Part shown: positions 30,781 to 31,371 of the stretch, one piece after another
How positions within the stretch are numbered: the stretch's first letter is position 1
Layout: every line of letters starts with the position of its first letter
Assembly (NCBI GenBank): GCA_910587495.1
Contig: CAJUMT010000013.1
Coordinates: 1-31,371, forward strand
Direction: 5' to 3'
DNA length: 31,371 nucleotides
Origin: an uncultured Lachnospiraceae bacterium
GTDB lineage: Bacteria > Bacillota_A > Clostridia > Lachnospirales > Lachnospiraceae
Made by a program: the position numbers and the translations under genes
Notes under the pieces: model-generated
What the model saw: the letters and a program-made list of their open reading frames with translations, nothing else
What the model was told of the DNA's origin: nothing
The model's database searches: none

Positions 30781-31251
30781 GTGCCACGTAAAGGACATAC
30801 TCAGAAAAGAGACGTATTGGCGGATCCGCTGTACAATAATAAAGTGGTTACAAAGCTGATCAACAATATCATGTTAGACGGCAAGAAAGGTGTAGCACAG
30901 AAGATTGTGTATGGAGCATTTGCCAAAGTAGAAGCTAAGACCGAAAAACCGGCTTTAGAGGTATTTGAGGAGGCCATGAACAATATCATGCCTGTTCTCG
31001 AAGTAAAGGCAAGACGTATCGGTGGAGCAACTTACCAGGTACCGATCGAGGTAAGAGCGGATCGCCGTCAGGCGTTGGCACTGCGCTGGCTGACCATGTT
31101 TTCCCGCAAAAGAGGCGAGAAGACCATGGAAGAAAGACTTGCCAATGAGATCATGGATGCGGCGAATAATACCGGCGCAGCAGTGAAAAGAAAAGAAGAT
31201 ATGCATAAAATGGCAGAGGCCAACAAGGCATTCGCTCATTACAGGTTTTAA
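30781..31251 (+). CDS. rpsG: 30S ribosomal protein S7
   Basis: A 156-residue S7 that nucleates the 30S head and contacts the E-site tRNA. The start is the GTG at 30781 (PRKGHTQKRDVLADPLYN), with AAGGAGGG nine bases upstream. RRIGGATYQVPIEVRADRR, ALRWLTMFSRKRGEKTM and the closing KAFAHYRF are standard. Length is normal for Gram-positive S7. fusA follows after 17 bases. Confidence 0.97.
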   Translation: MPRKGHTQKRDVLADPLYNNKVVTKLINNIMLDGKKGVAQKIVYGAFAKVEAKTEKPALEVFEEAMNNIMPVLEVKARRIGGATYQVPIEVRADRRQALALRWLTMFSRKRGEKTMEERLANEIMDAANNTGAAVKRKEDMHKMAEANKAFAHYRF

Positions 31252-31268
31252 TCAAGGAGGAAAATCCA

Positions 31269-31371
31269 TTGGCTGGAAGAGAATATCCGTTGGAGAGAAC
31301 CAGAAATATCGGAATTATGGCTCATATCGATGCGGGTAAGACTACATTGACCGAGCGTATTCTGTATTACA
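31269..31371 (+). CDS. fusA: Elongation factor G (5' part, truncated by window end)
   Basis: The first 34 codons of EF-G: AGREYPLERTRNIGIM then the P-loop AHIDAGKTTLTERILYY. The start codon is TTG, placed eight bases after AAGGAGG (31254-31260); no ATG fits. The position after rpsL-rpsG is the conserved str operon order. A TTG start on such an abundant protein is notable but not rare in Firmicutes. Confidence 0.95.
   Translation, partial: MAGREYPLERTRNIGIMAHIDAGKTTLTERILYY

Overview
The window looks like the chromosome of a spore-forming member of the Clostridia, most likely Lachnospiraceae. The reasons are an alpha/beta-type spore protein, AddA rather than RecBCD, very clear AGGAGG ribosome binding sites, near-consensus sigma-A promoters, a Gram-positive rpsL with its extra N-terminal segment, and the order rpmG-secE-nusG-rplKAJL-rpoBC-rpsL-rpsG-fusA. 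The family assignment is inference from protein style; no 16S rRNA gene is present.

Layout. 1-2507: the 3' part of addA (+) converges on a small spore protein gene (-) through a shared hairpin. 2571-3846: an RlmI-type rRNA methyltransferase. 3847-9309: an accessory block with a tiny self-contained unit (34 codons), a Uma2-family gene, and a complete Bce-type peptide-antibiotic sensing and detoxification module (response regulator, intramembrane-sensing kinase, ABC ATPase, FtsX-like permease). A textbook BceR-type operator sits before the ATPase gene. The block is bracketed by two copies of the last codons of the methyltransferase gene, which suggests it was inserted between the methyltransferase gene and fumA. 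9310-10715: two-subunit class I fumarate hydratase.

10712-16140 (-): a seven-gene operon reading leftwards: Crp/Fnr-type regulator, Asp/Glu/hydantoin racemase, amino-acid ABC transporter (binding lipoprotein, permease, ATPase) and two tandem NodB-type deacetylases. Its promoter carries a perfect GTAAC-N4-GTTAC palindrome centred at about -41.5. This is the best candidate for an uncharacterised system: uptake and processing of an unknown amino-acid-like or ureide-like compound.

16418-18582: MATE exporter and a DUF1189 membrane protein. 18615-31371: transcription and translation genes, namely rpmG, secE, nusG; rplK and rplA, each preceded by a copy of an L1-site mimic; an L10 leader with attenuator before rplJL; rpoB and rpoC; then rpsL, a structured 304-nt gap, rpsG and the start of fusA. 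The L7Ae-like gene often found between rpoC and rpsL in Bacillus-type genomes is absent, as is a methyltransferase gene between rplL and rpoB. No CRISPR array, rRNA, tRNA, transposase or integrase was seen.
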